In this document: positions 1 through 23,024 of the stretch, one piece after another
Layout: every line of letters begins with the position of its first letter
How positions within the stretch are numbered: position 1 is the first letter of the stretch
NCBI GenBank assembly: GCA_039096225.1
Contig: JBBPEB010000023.1
Span: forward strand, 62,001-126,000
DNA: 64,000 nucleotides
Direction of reading: 5' to 3'
Source: Blastocystis sp. Blastoise
Lineage: Eukaryota > Sar > Bigyra > Opalinata > Blastocystidae
Notes under the pieces: model-generated
The model's database searches: none
What the model saw: the letters and a program-made list of their open reading frames with translations, nothing else
Told to the model about the DNA's origin: nothing
Position numbers and translations under genes: made by a program

Positions 1-9390
<9,390 letters not shown>

Positions 9391-10131
9391 TGGCTTTTAA
9401 TCAAATTAATATCTTAATATAAAACCAAATTAGGAACGAACAATTCTTTATAGGATTATTTCGGATTTTTTTCATTTTTTCATTTCTATTTTTTAGAAAC
9501 AAACTAATTAAGGGGTATATATTTCGATATTGAGAAATATCTTTAATCTTTTTCGCTTTTCTTCTTTAATTTTGTCGCATTATACCCTGAATGATGAAAC
9601 ACTATTAACAGGGATATTTTTTTAAATGACCCTATTTCTTTGTCTAGTTGTCTTTCAAGAATCAAGGGGATTCTTCATATAACAGAGAATATTTCAGATT
9701 AACCAAGTGACTTTTTTTATTGGTCTATTTATGTTTAACAATAATTGATGATTGGCTAATCACTATTCTTTAGAATTCATCTCAAATCTCATCATTCTTC
9801 AGTGTTTTGTTCTCTATTTCTATTCCTATCTCCTTTCTTTTTTATCTTCTAATTCATAAAAATACTTATTTGATCCTATTTGATGTATATTTAAAATCCC
9901 AAATTAATAATTTCCAATATTTTCACTTTCATTTTCAATTCACAGAAGATCAAACAAATGAAAATTTCATCACTTGTATAAATTCAATAATATTTTAAAA
10001 ACATATAAATAAATTTTTCATAAATAAAAATAAATTTTTTTATGAATAAATGCTAAAATACTAAAATTAAAACTGGTCTCTTTACTACTTTTTGACTTTT
10101 TTTAATAAAAGTTTTAGTGAATAACTCATAA
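9391..10131. other. Divergent intergenic region
   Basis: Lies between the minus-strand BEACH gene and the plus-strand fucosyltransferase-like gene, so it probably holds both promoters. It is AT-rich with T and A tracts. The open frame at 9807-9998 has no recognisable domain and looks like chance. Confidence 0.6.
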
Positions 10132-11828
10132 ATGTATTGTTCTCTATTATTCATCGTTACTTTCTCTCTATTACTTGCATGCACCATAAATTGTGGTCTG
10201 ATGGTCAATAAGAACATACATGCTAAAATCAATTATGAATTATTTACTTTAACACATACTATGAAGCCAACATATAATCAGAAATCCTTAGTGTCTATTA
10301 AACAAATAGAGAAACAAGTAGTCAAACATGATTCTGTAATCCAACCATCAAATAAAGCCATGTATATATTCTATTATTATTTGATTTTAGTCTAAAGATA
10401 CAATAGAAACAATATTACTGTATCAAGGAATGTTCAATCACAATCAAAGCCAACAATACCATCTCCAATTCAGTCTAGTAACTTTCAGAATTATTCTACA
10501 ATATTATATAGTATTTCTATTTTCTTTAAAACATATATATAAATATAATATATACTATATTTATTCCTAATTCTATTAAAATAGCTCAAATACCTATATG
10601 TACAAAAACTCGTTTACGTCTAGTTCTATTTGGAGGGTTTGGAAATCAATTCAATCTTTTCTCATTTGCTTATTTAATATCAAGCTTAGAGAAAATACCA
10701 TTAGAATGTATATTAATTTTTTATTTAATATAATTATAATTATTTAATTATAATTATTTAATTATAATAATTTATTTAATTATAATTATTTATTAACTAT
10801 AATAATTTATTTAATTACAATTATTTATTAACTATAATAATTTATTTAATTATAATTATTTAATTAATTATAATTAATTAATTACAATTATTTATTTAAT
10901 TACAATTATTTAATTAATTATATTTATATAAATAATAATTATTATATAAATAACAATTATTTATATAGTACCTGAAGATAGTGCATTTATAACACATTTT
11001 AAAATCCATGAGTTTTATAAGAATCAAATATATACATATCCACAAAAAGATCATTTGAATCAAATGAAATATTTAAATAGACGTGGATTAGAATTAAATA
11101 ATACTTATATATCCATTAATGGTATTCGTGGTTCTTCGAAATATCGGTCCTTACTTCATAATCGTACTTTATGTACTTCCATTCATGTACCTACAGTTAT
11201 TCTCTTTGGATATGAAGTACTTGGAGATCTATTTTATGAAGATCCTCAATATATACCCACTATGAAACAATTACATCTTTATTCTTCAGATATATATACA
11301 TATCAAAGTCCTACTCATCCTAATAGATATAATACATTTCTTTTACGTAATTTCTTAACACCTTCTTCTTCTATAGTTCGATTTATGAGAGATCAATTTC
11401 CTAATTATGATAACTCAACATTTATAAGTGCACATATTCGATTTGGTAGTAGTATTGCTGATTTCTCAGATAATCAAAGACGTATGGCTATTCAATCGAT
11501 GTTAAATGTTAAAAAATACTTAAAAAATTATTTATTAAAATCAAATTGTACATTTATGTATGTAGCTAGTGACTCTACTCGATTTAAAAAGTATTTAAAA
11601 CGATCTATATATTCACGGTTATTTATGCTTCCTTTACCTCAAATTGATCATACAGATCTATTACTTCATGATACAAATTCTAAAATGTCTACAACAAATT
11701 TATATGCTATTTCTGAATTACTTCTACTTACTTATGGAACAGAATGTATAGGAAGTCAATACAGTAGTTACAGTAATATTGGATGTGGAAATACTCACGG
11801 GAATGCTATATTCTTACCAATGACGTGA
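10132..11828 (+). CDS. Fucosyltransferase-like glycosyltransferase with N-terminal signal anchor
   Basis: Predicted Golgi/ER-type glycosyltransferase of about 438 residues in four exons: 10132-10361, 10407-10510, 10585-10707 and 10969-11828. The phases join correctly with GT-AG borders, although the first acceptor (after CAATAG) is a choice made to avoid an in-frame stop. The N-terminus is a hydrophobic segment (LLFIVTFSLLLACTI), a signal peptide or type II anchor. Exon 3 has LFGGFGNQFNLFSFAYL, matching the G-x-GNQ donor motif shared by alpha-1,2- (GT11) and O-fucosyltransferases. Exon 4 has HIRFG, resembling the HxRxG motif of that superfold, then YVASDS and a C-terminal Ser-rich loop (GSQYSSYSNIG). 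The linkage formed cannot be told. The third intron is a 261-bp stretch of TTTAATTATAAT-like repeats. Confidence 0.65.
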
Positions 11829-12396
11829 TTCTTTATATACTAAATATATATAGTTTGTGTTTATAATTATTAGTTATTTTCTTCTTTGTCTTTTATATGT
11901 ATTTATATACTTATATAAAAAGATCTTAGAAATTGTTTGTGTATTTCTATTATAACTATAATTTATTTTGCCTTCTTTCTTTTATTTATAATGTATACTC
12001 TATATTTTATAAATAATTCTTTTTTTTTTAAATTTTCAAATTCACTGTACATTATTATTCTTTTAATATATGTATATATATATTTATTATATGTACATAT
12101 TGAAAAACATATAGGATTTCACATTCTTTATTATAGTTTTCTTTGTTTAAAATCATTTTCATTTATCGATGTAACTGACTGGTCATTTAAATAAAATATA
12201 TTATTTAATTCTGATGATTCTATTATTATATAAAGTTAATTAATTATTAAAAGTCATTATATACAAATAAAAGATATTTAAAATAATATTCTTATAGAAT
12301 ATATATGTTTGATAATAAAATAAAAGAGTTATTTTATAGCAAAAAAAATATATAGAAACTAAAAGCAATTGAAACGTATATTAACCAATAAAAGAT
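11829..12396. other. Convergent intergenic region
   Basis: 3' flanks of the fucosyltransferase-like gene (plus) and NPRL3 (minus). AT-rich with no domain-bearing frame; the frame at 11937-12194 is low-complexity hydrophobic sequence. Confidence 0.6.
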
Positions 12397-14710
12397 TTAT
12401 AGGAATCGGACATATTGAGGTATATCAATATATACTTGATATAAAAAGAGTTCATTTTTCATTTCAAAGCAAAGAGATAATATTTGTTGATAAGGTATGG
12501 CTAATAAATAAGATATTTCGATAATAGAATATTCTTCCACTAAATATGGATAGCAAAGACATAATAGAGAATAAAAAGGTTTATTTATATATTTGTTAAT
12601 CACAGATTTATCATTCTTAATATTTGTATTTTGAATAGTGTTTATTTGTGTTTTAAGAGAATTCGATAATTGTTCTGTTTCTAAGGAGAGATGTAATAGA
12701 TTATACGAATCTGGAGATTCAGGAGAATTGAATGAAGAATTATAAGAAGATACATATGTAGGTGCAAACAGAGTAGAAGTAGAAGAAACAAGATAATGCA
12801 CATATATATATAAGGGACGTAAACAACCATATTGATAAAGTAAACACTATAGGGATATATATAAATTATAATTATATATATATATATATTTAATGATATA
12901 TATATATATGTTTAATGATATATATATATATGTTTAATGTGACTATTCCTGAAGGTATAAAGGTAAGAAAAAAAATTAAAATGAATTAATAATATAATAA
13001 ATAGAATATATATAATACATATAATAAATAGAATATATATAATACATATAATAAATAGAATAAATAAAATAAAATAAAATAAAATATAACCTACAGTAGC
13101 ATCAGTAAATAGTTTCTTTTGGTCCACTGACATTTCTACGGTTATTTCTTCAATTGTCAGTCCTTTTGTGAATTTACTTAGAAATAAATGAAACGAACAT
13201 AATTCTTTAAATTGATTATTATATTTATTTTCAACTTCTGTCAATTTAGAAAAATCTAATTTGTGAGATAACTATATATATATAATAATATTAATTAAAT
13301 ATACTAAAAAGTCAAATATATATAAAATCAATAATAATAAATATAATAATAAAAAATAACTTCTATATATAAATAATAGTAATAATATACAACAAGTTGT
13401 GTATCTTTATTAAGAACATAAATGAGTTCTGCATATCCTGTTTGTATAGTAATTAATGCTATATAATATAAGTCTTCTATACATATACATAATAATTCAG
13501 ATATATATTCAAAGGAAACTAAAGGAGTGACAGCATTTAAGAATTGTCTAAATTTAAGTGTTTGAAAAATAGGCATGGATTGAATAATATTAGGAAACGA
13601 AGGAGATAAAAGAAGTGTATGATAAGGTTTGAATTCATTTATCGATATAGATTGAAATGGATATAAATAGGGAGAAATAGTATTCTCTTTGGAATTAATT
13701 GATTGGATAGTATCTATTTGTGAATAATGATTCGATTCGTCATCAGTATCATTTGTATATTTTAATGGTACAAAATTATTTAGAGGAAATGTATAAGAAA
13801 ATAATAACGTATTATTAATAATAAGGGATACATTATGATAATAATTTAAAGAAGAAAAAAGTGTATAGAAAAGAGATGCTAAAGAAGAAGATTCTAGGCT
13901 TCGATCTACTATAATTTGACTATCTATATATATTATATGATTTTTATTTTAACATAATAGTTATTCGAATAGAAGAGGAATTATATAATATATTATATAT
14001 AATATATATACCCGTAAATGAACCATTTTTATTAGAAAAGTTCATTTGTTGATATATACTATCAAGTATAAGAGTCTGTTTGGTTAAATAATTTGAATTC
14101 TTTTCTTCTATTGATAATAATGTTACTAACTATAGAATAATAATAATAATAATAATAAACATTATTTACATAATATAAACATAATAATAAATATAATAAA
14201 AAAATATTAAACATATAAAAAACACAATAAAAAACACAATAAACAAAAATATATACCTGAGCTAAACATGAATTAATAGAATCTCGTTTAAAACAATCGT
14301 TGGCTATAGAGAAATCAACAAAGAATGAAACAAGGAATCTCGTTTGCTTTTCATTTTCGGTATCTAGTATAATTTTCTTATGAAGAATAAAAAAATCATT
14401 ATCAACAGCCAACATAATCTCTTTTTTCTGCTTGAAAAATAACCCACATATTGATTGAACATCATTTAATAGATTTTGAGGCTCATCTTCAGATATCTCA
14501 TAGGATCGACGATAAAAGTATTTGACTGGATACTCAAAAAGAATTCTATAAAAAAGGAATTGCCAAATAATAAATAAAAATAATCATACTTCGTTCCTGA
14601 TTGATTATCATTTGATGACTAAAGAAAGGAAATAGTATTATCACATAAGTTTAAATAGTTTTTACGAATAATATGCCATGAAGAATGGGCTTTATTTGGT
14701 TTGTACTCAT
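12397..14710 (-). CDS. NPRL3: NPRL3-like GATOR1 subunit
   Basis: Homologue of NPRL3, a subunit of GATOR1, which restrains TORC1 at the lysosome/vacuole when amino acids are low. Exon 1 (14666-14710) reads MSTNQIKPILHGILF and is followed by SSNDNQSGTK and ILFEYPVKYFYRRSYE. This matches the NPRL3 start, where a short hydrophobic strand and a Ser/Gly loop lead into LLF-x-YP. The central part (about 13370-13920) has SLESSSLASLFYTLFSSLNYYHNVSL. The C-terminal half is the winged-helix part: ELLCICIEDLYYIALITIQ, then FLSKFTKGLTIEEITVEMSV, then YGCLRPLYIYVHYLV. A long intron of roughly 245 bp (about 12848-13092) separates the last two exons. The stop TAA is at 12397-12399. Assignment rests on motif order and recall of the family, not alignment; NPRL2 is the main alternative. 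Confidence 0.68.
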
Positions 14711-15522
14711 TTTATGTAATACTGTTTAAATAGTCTCTATCTTTGTGAATGAATAACACTAAATAATTATTAATTTTGATAGTTTAACTATTCAAAAAGA
14801 ATAAAACACAATTCTTTATTCATTTCTTCTGAAATTTGTTTTATAAGAACTGAATAACGGATCTTTTTTGTTGATTCGCGTTGATTTTATTGTTGAATCA
14901 TTTTGTTGAAGATATGATTTTTATTGCTATAAGTTCAGCTTTGGATTATTAAGCGTATTATAGAGGGTAGATATGAAATGCTAGAATTCTGTATAAGAAA
15001 CTTTAATGTATAATCATCCTATATTTCTTAACTAATTTTATAAAAATATTCTTTCCGTGATTACATATTTTGTGTATAATACAAAAATATAATTATATAT
15101 GGTATTGAATCCAGGATAAGTAATATATTATGATAATTCTTTAATTGATTCGCTAAATCTTGATTCTGTGTGAATAAAATGCTTGAGGATAAAGCAGTGA
15201 AACTCGTTGAATAAATATAATGTATTCTGATGAAGAAAATGAAAAACTATTATTTAAAAAAAAATATTTTTCTAGTGGCATTCGTATTTCATGGACCAAT
15301 AAAAAGTATTATTTTAAATTTAAATAAAAAGACAACAATTAACTTGAAAAAACATATAAATTCTACATAAAATAAATAAATATAAGGAAAAATATAAAAA
15401 AATAAAAATATTATGAAATATATATATATATATATATATAAATAAAATCGAGAAACTATTATTATATTTGATTGTGTATAACTAATAAATAGTATATATA
15501 TATAGTTGACATAAATATTTCT
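14711..15522. other. Intergenic region between two minus-strand genes
   Basis: Promoter side of NPRL3 and 3' flank of glucosidase II beta. Contains a (TA)n run at about 15419-15440. I see no gene or RNA. Confidence 0.6.
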
Positions 15523-16388
15523 TTATAATTCTTGTTCAATTGAATGAATATAATTATCTGTACATAAACACGGGGATGTCATTGTAGCTTCATATACACA
15601 ACTACTTGGTTCACGAATATCTATAATTTCCTCCTTATTCCCGCAAATAAAATTGACTTTTAACGATCTAGCAGGTCCATTCCAACATGTGGCACCATTC
15701 TCATAGAGTAATATATACTCCTTCTCATCCTTAGACCAGGGCTATTTAGAGGAGAAGAGGGAGATATATATTGAGTTAATCATAGAAGTTAATAATAGTA
15801 GTTAATAAACAATAAAATAAAATAAATAATATTAATAAATGTAATCAATAAAAGAATAATATTAATAATAAAAAAATAATAAAATAAATAAAAAATAAAA
15901 AATAAAAATAAATATAAAAAAAATTAAAAAATAAAATTAAAAAAAAAAAATAAAAATTCAATATATATATATATATATACCTTCCAATGTCCTAAAGAAG
16001 TCGAATCTTGTGATGCATCTTCAAATAAACAAACTTTATATATATATTGACCGACTTTCAATTCTTTACATTGTTTTTCTTGAGACATTAAGCAAATTCC
16101 CATGGGACCATACGCTTCTTTAACACCATCTTCTATAGTCGATATAAATTTATTTAATACATTTTGATTTTCTTTTAACTTTTCTTCAATACTCATGAAT
16201 ATATTGGTGATATCCCTTGGAGGCAAAGCCATATTCCCAGGGAAATAATATTGCTTCCAAAAAGAGGAAGAGAAGAAGAATGACGCAGGAAGTGTCGATA
16301 ACGTGAAATTATAAGGTATTTTTGTAGATATATATTGATCATAATCTTTCTCTTTATATACTGGAGTTGCTATATATATAATAATAAT

Positions 16389-16479
<91 letters not shown>

Positions 16480-18876
16480 TATAATGAACAATATATATGT
16501 AATAAATAATATATATGTAATAAATAATATATACATATATATATAAATATTCATAAAACAATTATATATATATACAATATCCGTAATGATGAACGATAGT
16601 TGTGACTCCACTTTCAATGCCGCGATATAATAAATAAAGGGGTAAACTAACGACAGAGAATGTAATAGTATCAATGAACTCAGGTACAGATAAATAAGTC
16701 AACTATAATTGTATATATAATATAATAATATAATATAATATAAAACAATCATATATAATGAAAAGAAAATAAACATATATATATATACATTTTTCTTTAT
16801 TTGTTGTTGAATTTCTGTGGGAATTTCTGGTTTAGTAACCGTCATATAATCTTGTATACTTACAGCTCTATTCCATCCATTTATATATATATATCCTTCT
16901 TTTGTTGTATGAAGTAATAACTATTATATATATAATAATAATAATAATATAAAAAGAATAAAAAATACAAAGAATGATTCATAATAATAAATATATAATT
17001 ATATAATATACATCTAATTCATAATCTTCATATTCTTCTTTTTCTTCTACTTTTGGTATATATATAGTCCATTCTTGTTTGGAATCACGTGATATATACT
17101 CGTCGTATTGAGTATCATCATAAAATTCATAAGAATATTTTTTAGAATATTGTTTTATAGGCATGTGTTTCTCGTTATATTCCGTTTGTTCGTACGATGG
17201 TACACTTTGTTCGTTATAGAATGAATTAGTTATTTCTTGATTTGAGGGATTATTATAGTCTTCATGTTCATCATCATAATCGTCATAAGGTTCGTCATCA
17301 TGATATGGAACATAATCATCATCTTCATCTTGATAATGATATGATTCTACGTTATCAGCATAAGGATCATCGTCATCATAAGCATGTGTATCGACGGAGG
17401 CTGTGTCATCTTCATTTATATTATTATTTGTAGTTTCAGTATTTATATTCTCTTCATTTATATTATTATTTGTAGTTTCAGTATTCATATTTTCTTCATT
17501 TATATTATTATTTGTAGTTTCAGTATTTATATTCTCTTCATTTATATCATTATTAATATCTTCATTCATATTATTATTAACATTATCTTCATTTATATTA
17601 TTATTCTCAATATTATTATCAATATTATTCTCTATATTTTCATTCATATTGATATGAACTTCATTAGTATCTTCTTCATTCATATTCATATGAACTTCTT
17701 CATTAGTATTTTCTTCATTCATATTATTCTTCATATTCAAATTTTCTTCATTTTCTTTCTTATCACTTTGATTCATATCAATCGAATTACTTTCAGTAGA
17801 TATTTCATTTGTATCTACTTGAATCTCATTGGATGAAGAAGAAATAGTGTTTTCATCAATAGGAACAGCATTAGAGTCATCATTAGGAATATTTTCATTA
17901 CAATTATTATCCGTACAATTATCACCATTTGTGTTTTCTGAAGGGAAAGGGTTCTTTACAGGGAAACGAAATAGTGTTACATCTGGAGTTTCCCCTCTCA
18001 TTCTTAGAAGATTCTTATAATAATAATGTGATAACTCAATATCAATTTTATGCTCTTCTTCATATCGTTCTATATATATAAAAATATAAATATATAAATA
18101 TATATATAAATAAATATATGTCTAATTAAAAATATAAAACAAAAATAATTTATAAACCAACTATATCCTAACATATATATATATATTTAATATAAAAAAT
18201 AATATATACCATGAATTGATTTAATATAATTCGTTAATTCTTTTTGTATTTCATAAGCTTTATGTAAAATACCAGCGGATCTCATTTGTGTATGTTTCTC
18301 TTCTATTTCCTGTAATCTCTCCTTCATAATAGTATTACCTTCTTTAGCAATTGTCAAACGACTAGTAACTTCTTCTATATGCTTGTCATTTAAGAACTAG
18401 AGTCATAAATAGTTAAATTAATATATATATAACAATACACATAGAATATATGAAAATGTGATATTTTACAAATATAGCAACAAATACATACTTTACAAGT
18501 ATTTTCGCATCCAATAGATTCATCCTCGTCACTTCCATCGCAACAATCACATATTCCATCATGATATCTGGATGAATGAATTTGAATGTTTTTATATCCT
18601 TCATTAATACAAGTGAACATTTGATTTTGAATATGAGAACAGGCGGATGTGTTCGGTTCATCTTTTCCATCAAACCAGCAATCACAGAAATCATCATTAA
18701 TATGATCCTTAGACACTTCGATAAGTTCCTGGTTTTCATCTAAACAGAAGATAGAATTGTTTTCTGTCTCTTTACTCCAACAATGCACAATAAACAGACC
18801 TACAAGGATGCTTTATAGGAAAATAAGATATTATAATACATATAAAAAATGTTGATATTAAGTAAAAATGCTTCAT
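15523..18876 (-). CDS. PRKCSH: Glucosidase II beta subunit (PRKCSH/GTB1-like)
   Basis: Non-catalytic beta subunit of ER glucosidase II, which trims glucose from N-glycans. The start ATG at 18876 opens a signal peptide (MKHFYLISTFFI, then CLFIVHC across a short intron). Two Cys/Asp-rich LDLa-type modules follow: INDDFCDCWFDGKDEPNTSAC and SSRYHDGICDCCDGSDE. Both are hallmarks of this subunit. A coiled-coil region lies at about 18200-18390. A long acidic, Asn-rich insert occupies 17020-18000 and includes three near-identical copies of NNINEENINTETT-like repeats (17400-17560). The C-terminal MRH domain ends in YENGATCWNGPARS, CGNK and REPSSCVYEA. The last residues are HSIEQEL, so EQEL could serve as a KDEL-like ER retention signal. 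An intron (16381-16560) contains a long AAT run. Confidence 0.9.
16381..16478. repeat. (AAT)n microsatellite in glucosidase II beta intron
   Basis: Nearly pure AAT run, with one early TTAATAATAA irregularity, flanked by intron (TA)n ends. Confidence 0.9.
17400..17570 (-). repeat. Coding repeat, about 54 bp unit
   Basis: Three near-identical in-frame units encoding Asn/Glu/Thr-rich peptide (NNINEENINTETT) in the acidic insert of glucosidase II beta, followed by decaying NMNE/INE units to about 17740. Confidence 0.85.
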
Positions 18877-19378
18877 TACTCTATTATGGTCATGAAAAGA
18901 ATATGTATTCTTTTTTATTTTTTCAGCTTCTTTTTCCTTGAGGAAAACCGAAAATTCAGAGAAAAACCAACAGTTTTCAGATCATTTATTTGTTTCTTTG
19001 ATAAGTTCCTATTGTCTTTTCTAAATACTATAAAATACTTATGTTTCGGTTTTAAACATATATTAGTTTTCTTAAATTAAGTTTTGATTCCTATATGGAG
19101 ACTATTTTGTTGACACAAAGATGAAATGTCATTTTAATCTTGTTTTTAAGTGATAAATAATGCAATAAAACCTCTGTGTATATGATAAATAATTGAATTA
19201 ATAGACTTAAAAAATAAAATGGTCATAACGAAAAAAGAAGAGAATAACTACATAGATACTCGATTGATTATTATATAACATTATGAAAACAACAAAAAAA
19301 GGGAAGAAATATTAAAAAAAAAAGAAGAAAAAGAGAAAAAAAATAGTTTTAATGAAAATGTGTTTAAAAAATATATAG
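18877..19378. other. Intergenic region
   Basis: Between glucosidase II beta (5' side) and the NELF-B-like gene (3' side). A/T tracts only; the frame at 18868-19080 has no domain. Confidence 0.6.
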
Positions 19379-20915
19379 TTATTCATCAGATTTCATACGT
19401 TTTGCATTTATAGAATCTGAGTCCTCGTGCACACTGGTATCTCGTTTCTCTGCTATAGTAGAATGTTCTGAATTATTAATATATACTTGAATAACATCCA
19501 TCCATTGTTTTACATATATGTATTTCTTTGCTAAATGAAAAAAAGGTTTTATAGATTGCGACGTAATATATTGAACTAATGGGCTCTAAATATATGTAGA
19601 AAAGTAGGAAAAAAGAATTTCTTTTTTAATATATATATAGAAAAGATATTTAATTAGATAAATATAAATATGTATACTATATTTAATTAGATATAAATAA
19701 ATATGTATAATAAATAATTAGATATACATTATTTGAGAATTGAATTACTTTCTTTGCTTGTCTTTCAAGGCTGGCATCATCCAATCGATTCGCTTTACGA
19801 CCAAAAATAAAGAATGAACCTATATAATGATAATAATTATAATTATTATTAGGTTATTATTAATGAATAATATATATATATATATACCTAATAAATAGTA
19901 TGTATTAAGAAATAATTCACGATTATTTAATAAAGGTAATAAGGTATCTACAAAGATATCTATTATTTGAATAGGAAATGTTATCTATATATGAATAATA
20001 ATAATAAAATTATTATTATTATTTATTAAGTAATAATAATTAGATTAATAAATATTATAATAATAAACAATAATAAATAATAATAATACAAATAAAACAA
20101 ACATAATAAACATAATAAATATAATAATATACTCCTGAGTATAATATGGTTACATAAATAGATTTCATCCATTGCCAGTCAAGAGATAATAGTGTTTCTT
20201 GTAGAGAAACACATTGAGTTAAGAAGAAACGAATACATTTTATATAGATAGGTATTAATAACTTGGAATTTAATATATTATTGTCATTATTTGTATTGGT
20301 ATTATTTAATAATTTTGAATAATCAAATAATACCATATATAAACATATAAATAGAAGATGACGACATATATAATTAGTATTACATAACTGAAGAATCTAT
20401 ATACATATATATAATATTTACTTTATAATAAATGAAAAAAAAAAATATTAATAATTATATTATAAAAAAAAGTAAATGATTTATATATATATATATATAC
20501 ATTTTCCGAGAGATGAATAGCGTCTAATTCTTTGCTTCGAACTTCGGAAAAGAATGTATATAGAATTTCAATCATAGATTGTATATCTTTATTAATTTCT
20601 ATTGTATATACAATTGTATTTAACTAGATAATAATATATATTAATATTTAATTAAATAAAACAAGATAAATAAAAATATATTCAATTCTATATATATACA
20701 TTTTTTGATTTGATAATAAAATCTTTATAGTTATACATAAAGGATAATAAATGTATATAACATTCCATTTCTTTATCTATCTGATTCCCTTGGAAAAGCG
20801 GACTTTTCTGCATAGCGGCATTATATAGATTCTTCGCTACACAACGCAATAAGGATGGATAGAAATTATCATGAAATAATATAGTAATAACATCAATAAG
20901 AAAAGGAAGGGAAAG

Positions 20916-20953
<38 letters not shown>

Positions 20954-23024
20954 CTTTATTATTATCTTTATTATTATCTTTATTATCTTTATTATTATCT
21001 TTATTATCTTTATTATTATCTTTATTATCTTTATTATCTTTATTATCTTTATTATCTTTATTATCTTTATTATCTTGTTTTAAATCATTTCCTTTGAAAG
21101 TAGTTGATTTTGTAGATTTGCGATCTTTATTTTTAGATATATTACTATTGATACTATTATTATCGCTTTTATTATTGGTATTTCCAGGTTCTTTTTTCAC
21201 GGGAATTCCTTTTGTTGAATGAGAAGATCCTGATGGCTATATATATATATAATTATAAATAATAATAATAAGTGAATATAATAAGAACTATAATAATAAC
21301 TATAATAATAAAATAATATAACTATAATAATACTATATATACCTTATTATCAACAAGATCATTATATTTCTTTTCATATTTTTTAATAATTGGTTTTGTT
21401 TTCATTTCAAATTCTTGAGTATATATATATACAGATTCTCCTTCTTTATTATATATATAGGCATTTGTTAATATTTGTTTATAATCTTTTATTAATTCTC
21501 CAAAATTATTATATTTATAAATACTTTGTTGCATCTTTTGAAAGCACATTGGTCTTTTTACATATTCAAAATAACTAGGTGCAATATCTTCAGTAACTGG
21601 AACCATAAATACGAAGGAACTGTCTTCTTTTTGTAAATCTTTAATACATGATGCATATAATCTAGAGATTGTAGGTCTCATAGATTCTTTAGGAGCTATA
21701 GAAGAAGAAGAAGATTCTCTTGATTTTTCTTCTTTTTTTATTTTAATAGTAGTAGTAGTAGTAGCAGAAGTATCTCTTTTAGAACTCTCTTTATTATTAT
21801 CTTTATTATTTTCTTTATTTTCTTTATTATTATCTTTATTATCTTTATCTTTATTATTATTAATATCTTTATTATTATTAATATCTTTATTATTATTAAT
21901 ATCTTTATTATTTGTAGATATTGAACAATTTGAAAGAATAAAATTATATAAGGATTGTATGCTTGTAAAAGAAATATCTGTTAAAGAATTAAATATATAT
22001 AAGAATGTACTAAATAAATTACAATTCATATTTTTATAAGATAAAGAAGAGAATTCTTTTGTAATTTGATATCGTAATGTAATATATTGATAAGGAGGAA
22101 TAGTATATTGCAAAGATTCTACAGGCAATAATAAAGAATATATATAATCTAACAAATAACTAGATAATATTATATCTTTTCCGTATAATGTCTGAAAATT
22201 CTTATAATACTGAAAAGAATTCAATCTATAATAATAATAAAAATCAAGATACTTGTATATTTATATATAAACTATTCAATCAACTAAAAGAACAATAATA
22301 ATAATTTCAATATATACTCAAAAAATTAAAAAAATATATATAAATTATAAATACTAATATATATATAATTAAATAAATAAATAAAAAAAAATACTTTTCA
22401 TTTTCTCCCCATATTTTTGATGATGATTTGAATGGACATATACAAATATTTGTATTTAAAGATTGATTTTTATATACATCTATATCCTTCGTTAATAAAG
22501 AAATAAAGAATGTTTTATTCTTCTCATATAATTTGATTTTTATAGATTGAGATAATGAAGGAAACATTTGGATGTGATCACACAAATACTCACATTTCTT
22601 ATTATCAATATCAACAGTATTCAGTAAATGCATGACTACTGACTGTAATTCTGGATAACAAATATATGGAAAATATTCATCTAATAAAACTTGTTTTTTC
22701 TCAGTACTTGCATTATCAATCGCAATTAATAACTTATTCTTAATATTTTCACATATGGATCGAGTAATATCAGATCTTTGAATGCCAAATAACTCTAGAA
22801 AAGGAAGAATGGCAGTCAAAGCTTCATCATGGAGAACCAAATTTGTCTTTTGAATAGATTGAACCATCATTTTAATATCATCGTTACTATATTTAAAACC
22901 ATTAGAATATTATTTTTTGAAAATTACACTTAAAAACAATAACATACTTGAACCATTCTCTCAATTGTTCTATGCCTGCACTTCTTGGCTTCAATGTATA
23001 ATCACGCTTCTCTTCTGAATCCAT
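19379..23024 (-). CDS. NELFB: NELF-B/COBRA1-like protein with an internal bromodomain
   Basis: Homologue of NELF-B, a subunit of the negative elongation factor that holds promoter-paused RNA polymerase II. The start ATG at 23024 gives MDSEEKRDYTLKP; the stop TAA is at 19379-19381. The N-terminal exon (22390-22880) has LTAILPFLELFGIQRSD, then PELQSVVMHLLNTV and ICICPFKSSSKIWG, following the order of the human NELF-B N-terminus. The next exon (about 21345-22222) continues the NELF-B helices (YGKDIILSSYLLDYIYSLLL). After an Asn/Lys/Asp tract comes a bromodomain at 21355-21660: FVFMVPVTEDIAPSYFEYV, KRPMCFQKM and NAYIYNKEGESVY, which keeps the acetyl-lysine-binding Asn context. Exon 21240-20700 returns to NELF-B-like helices after a KDN repeat. 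Smaller exons end with an acidic tail. Domain identities are by eye. About 900 residues, against about 580 in human NELF-B. Confidence 0.78.
20917..21075 (-). repeat. Coding NNN/DNK repeat in the NELF-B-like gene
   Basis: About a dozen in-frame copies of DNK or DNNK followed by a poly-Asn run, encoded by TTATCTTTA-type repeats on the plus strand. Confidence 0.9.

Noticed and set aside
9807-9998. 63-codon plus-strand ORF
   Set aside because: No domain or splice context, hydrophobic composition expected from AT-rich DNA, and it lies in a divergent spacer.
11937-12194. 85-codon plus-strand ORF
   Set aside because: Ile/Tyr/Phe-rich low-complexity translation of 3' flanking sequence.
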